A stretch of DNA of 15,071 bases from UMGS1649 sp045659265 (GTDB lineage: Bacteria > Bacillota > Clostridia > TANB77 > CAG-465), in contig JAZOWO010000104.1 in assembly GCA_045659265.1 (NCBI GenBank), positions 1 to 15,071 of the forward strand, read 5' to 3'. The notes under the pieces were generated by a model. The model was not told the origin of the DNA. It was given only the letters and a program-made list of their open reading frames with translations, and searched no databases. The position numbers and the translations under genes are program-made. Of the stretch, positions 13,027 to 15,071 are shown in pieces (positions within the stretch are counted from its first letter, which is position 1; the number at the start of each line of letters is the position of its first letter).

Positions 13027-13713
13027 ATGGAAAATTGTACGAATATTACTGTTCGTGATCTTTTTGACACTGAACAGTATCTTGCAAGAGAATTGCTTGA
13101 AAACCACACATACCCTTGGGAGATTCTTCCTAAGATTGAAGAGTTTATCTTAAAACTCGCTCCTACTCTTGATAAAGAAGAGTATGATCTCATTTCCGGT
13201 GCTGACGGCAAAACCAATGTATGGCTTGCTAAGGATGTAAAAGTTGCAGCAGACGCTCACCTATATGGTCCGCTTATTGTAGACCACGGTACCGAAATCC
13301 GTCACGGAGCTTTTATCCGCGGCAAAGTAATTATCGGAAAGAACTGTGTTATCGGTAACTCTACCGAAATCAAGAATGCAGTTGTTATGGATAATGCACA
13401 ACTTCCTCACTACAACTATGTTGGTGATTCTGTAGTAGGTAACTACGCTCACCTTGGTGCTGGTGCTATTATTTCAAATCTTAAGAGCACTAAAACACCT
13501 GTTGTAATTGACGGCGAATACGCAACCGGACTTCGCAAAGTTGGCGCCTTCTTGGGTGACCATGTAGAAGTTGGATGCAATTCTGTCTTAAATCCCGGTA
13601 CTGTTATCGGAAAAGACTCTATTGTTTATCCTGTTTCATGCATCCGCGGTATCATTCCACCTAACTGCATCGTAAGCACAAAAATTACTATCATTGAGAG
13701 GGAGAAAAGATAA
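13027..13713 (+). CDS. Stand-alone left-handed beta-helix acyltransferase, GlmU C-terminal-like
   Basis: The 228-residue protein has a helical N-terminal part (about 8-50, with HTYPWEILPKIEEFI) and then hexapeptide repeats from about 66 to 205 (VIIGKNCVIGNSTEIKNAV, GTVIGKDSIVYPVS) forming a left-handed beta-helix. HYNYVGDSVVGNYAHLGAGA (128-147) matches the acetyltransferase active site of GlmU; H128 fits the catalytic His363 of E. coli GlmU. The uridylyltransferase half is absent and no Rossmann domain is present. The likely reaction is acetyl-CoA-dependent acetylation of glucosamine-1-phosphate, as glmM, which makes that substrate, overlaps it by one base (TAATG). Such short proteins, often called UDP-GlcNAc pyrophosphorylase-related, are common in Clostridia as I recall. 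GGAGGT (13014-13019) supports the ATG. Codon use is GC-rich compared with the spoVA genes. Confidence 0.85.
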   Translation: MENCTNITVRDLFDTEQYLARELLENHTYPWEILPKIEEFILKLAPTLDKEEYDLISGADGKTNVWLAKDVKVAADAHLYGPLIVDHGTEIRHGAFIRGKVIIGKNCVIGNSTEIKNAVVMDNAQLPHYNYVGDSVVGNYAHLGAGAIISNLKSTKTPVVIDGEYATGLRKVGAFLGDHVEVGCNSVLNPGTVIGKDSIVYPVSCIRGIIPPNCIVSTKITIIEREKR

Positions 13714-15071
13714 TGAGAAGACTCTTTGGCACCGATGGTATCAGAGGCATCGCAAATAAAACTCTGACCGCCGACCTTGCATATAAGGTTGGCCTTGCAA
13801 CAGCAAAACTCATCACCAGTAACCATTTCCGTGATGTAAAAAATTCTCCTTTTGGAGATGATAGGCCCGTTGTTCTCATCGGTACAGATACCAGACCATC
13901 TAAGGATATGATTGTTTCTGCAATCACTTCCGGTCTTACCGCCGGCGGAGTTAACATTGTGCCGGTTGGCATACTCCCCACTCCTGCAATTGCATATCTT
14001 ACCAAGCATTATGCATTTGTAGCTTTGGGCATTATGATAACCGCATCGCATAACCCTAAGGAATACAACGGCATCAAAGTCATCGGACCTGATGGTTACA
14101 AGCTTCCCGACCAGCTCGAGGAACAAATCGAGGATTTGATTTCCAAAATCGAACCTGATACTGTAGCAGAATACTACGCAGAAAGCTGTGGCAAAATCAT
14201 CACAGACTATGCTGTATTGGCATCGAATGACTACTTTGCATCTCTTATGCAGTTTAAGTATAAACCCATAAGAATTGCAGTAGACTGTTCCAACGGTTCT
14301 GCTTCTACCTGCCACCCCATCTTCAAGTCCTTGGGTCTTTCTGTTCGCGAATACAATGTTGAGAAAGATGGCGAACACATCAACGAAGGCTGCGGTTCCA
14401 TGCATCTTGAATTTCTTCAGGATGTAATCAAAAACTCTGGTCTTTCCTTTGACTGCGGTATCGCATTCGATGGTGATGCAGACAGATGTCTCATGATTGA
14501 TGAAACCGGCGAAATCGTTGATGGTGACCACATTCTTGCTATCGTTGGCGGCTTCCTTAAAGACCTGGGTCTTCTTAAGAACAACCTCATTGTTGGTACT
14601 GTAATGTCCAACTTGGGACTTGTAAAGTTCTGCGAGGAAAAGGGAATCAAATTCCTTTCTACCAAGGTCGGCGATAAGTATGTCCTTGAGGAAATGATTA
14701 CCAACAACGGTTCGCTTGGTGGTGAACAGTCTGGTCACATTATCTTCAAAGAGTATGCAACTACCGGTGATGGTATCCTTACCGCACTCATGGTGCTTAA
14801 CATCATGGACAAAACCGGTAAGAAACTCTCTGAACTTAAGAATCAGATATTCAAGTACCCTCAGGTATCCACACAAATCACAGCAACGCCCGAACAAAAG
14901 AATGCATTTATTGCAAACAATTCTTTGAGACAGCGTATCAACGACTTGGTATACGAAACCTTGGGTAACGACGGTCGTTCTGTTGTTCGTCCTTCCGGTA
15001 CTGAGAACTATATTCGTATCATGGTTGAAGGCAAAGACTACGACACCATCGAAAAACTTCGCGATGATATC
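13713..15071 (+). CDS. glmM: Phosphoglucosamine mutase GlmM (cut by the window end)
   Basis: GlmM converts glucosamine-6-phosphate to glucosamine-1-phosphate for UDP-GlcNAc and so for peptidoglycan. The 453 codons in view run off the window without a stop. The start MRRLFGTDGIRG is the family hallmark. Domain 1 carries the phosphoserine loop TASHNP (catalytic S112). The metal loop is DGDADR (253-258), the sugar-binding loop GEQSGH (337-342) and the phosphate loop RPSGTE (426-431). Bacterial GlmM is about 445-455 residues, so only the last few residues are missing. An apparent insertion of about ten residues lies near 38-50 (HFRDVKNSPFGDD). The ATG overlaps the acetyltransferase stop in TAATG, with AGGGAG upstream at 13698-13703, so the two are translationally coupled. 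A 423-codon open frame on the other strand is its shadow. Confidence 0.97.
   Translation, partial: MRRLFGTDGIRGIANKTLTADLAYKVGLATAKLITSNHFRDVKNSPFGDDRPVVLIGTDTRPSKDMIVSAITSGLTAGGVNIVPVGILPTPAIAYLTKHYAFVALGIMITASHNPKEYNGIKVIGPDGYKLPDQLEEQIEDLISKIEPDTVAEYYAESCGKIITDYAVLASNDYFASLMQFKYKPIRIAVDCSNGSASTCHPIFKSLGLSVREYNVEKDGEHINEGCGSMHLEFLQDVIKNSGLSFDCGIAFDGDADRCLMIDETGEIVDGDHILAIVGGFLKDLGLLKNNLIVGTVMSNLGLVKFCEEKGIKFLSTKVGDKYVLEEMITNNGSLGGEQSGHIIFKEYATTGDGILTALMVLNIMDKTGKKLSELKNQIFKYPQVSTQITATPEQKNAFIANNSLRQRINDLVYETLGNDGRSVVRPSGTENYIRIMVEGKDYDTIEKLRDDI

Noticed and set aside
12956..13153. 65-codon plus-strand frame overlapping the acetyltransferase promoter and start
   Set aside because: It overlaps the -10 box and leader of the real gene in another frame and has no recognisable features.
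13626..14897. 423-codon open frame on the minus strand
   Set aside because: It lies fully opposite glmM, whose hallmark motifs are intact; it has no recognisable domain.
1..15071. CRISPR array, insertion sequence, prophage, or large defence cluster
   Set aside because: No repeated spacer units, transposase, integrase or phage structural genes were seen on either strand.

Overview
The window looks like chromosomal DNA from a low-GC, endospore-forming member of the Bacillota, most likely an uncultured gut-type Clostridia. Evidence: AT-rich DNA with strong AGGAGG-type ribosome binding sites and consensus sigma-A promoters; a spoVAC-spoVAD-spoVAE operon; Mini-ribonuclease III; a YkpA-type ABC-F protein; and Clostridia-style Big_2/pilin-like surface protein. 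Family assignments rest on motif recognition from memory; no searches were run.

Layout. 40-1378 (minus): Mini-RNase III (mrnC) with an 85-residue unknown protein translationally linked behind it, then a Met/Cys/Tyr/Asn-rich 194-residue protein behind a sigma-K-like promoter (possible spore coat protein). 1489-2103 (plus): membrane-anchored thioredoxin-like protein, divergent from mrnC. 2163-3988 (minus): a free-standing ppGpp-hydrolase-like HD protein and an aspartokinase that appears to lack one ACT domain. 4167-4665 (plus): a compact toxin-antitoxin pair with a RelE/ParE-like toxin. 4720-7031 (minus): ABC-F protein and HAD phosphatase, each ending in its own hairpin. 7182-8736 (minus): a pilin-like, two-Big_2 surface protein whose start codon and ribosome binding site are out of frame with the body by one base in an A6 run. 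8936-9009 (plus): tRNA-Cys. 9084-9947 (minus): PgeF. 10036-11909 (plus): spoVAC, spoVAD, spoVAE. 11996-12871 (plus): PHP phosphoesterase. 13027-15071 (plus): a stand-alone GlmU-type acetyltransferase overlapping glmM, which runs off the window.

How they fit together. The last two genes would carry out neighbouring steps of UDP-GlcNAc synthesis (GlmM makes GlcN-1-P, the acetyltransferase would acetylate it). The SpoVA trio loads and releases dipicolinic acid in spores. Most other genes are single-gene units with their own promoter and terminator, so the region is mainly a patchwork of housekeeping genes. Base composition alternates: the HD, HAD, PHP, acetyltransferase and glmM genes are visibly richer in GC and C-ending codons than the rest.

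No CRISPR array, insertion sequence, prophage or large novel system is visible. The best leads are the frameshifted pilin-like gene, the toxin-antitoxin pair with an antitoxin lacking an obvious DNA-binding domain, the short aspartokinase and the sigma-K-linked Cys/Met-rich protein.
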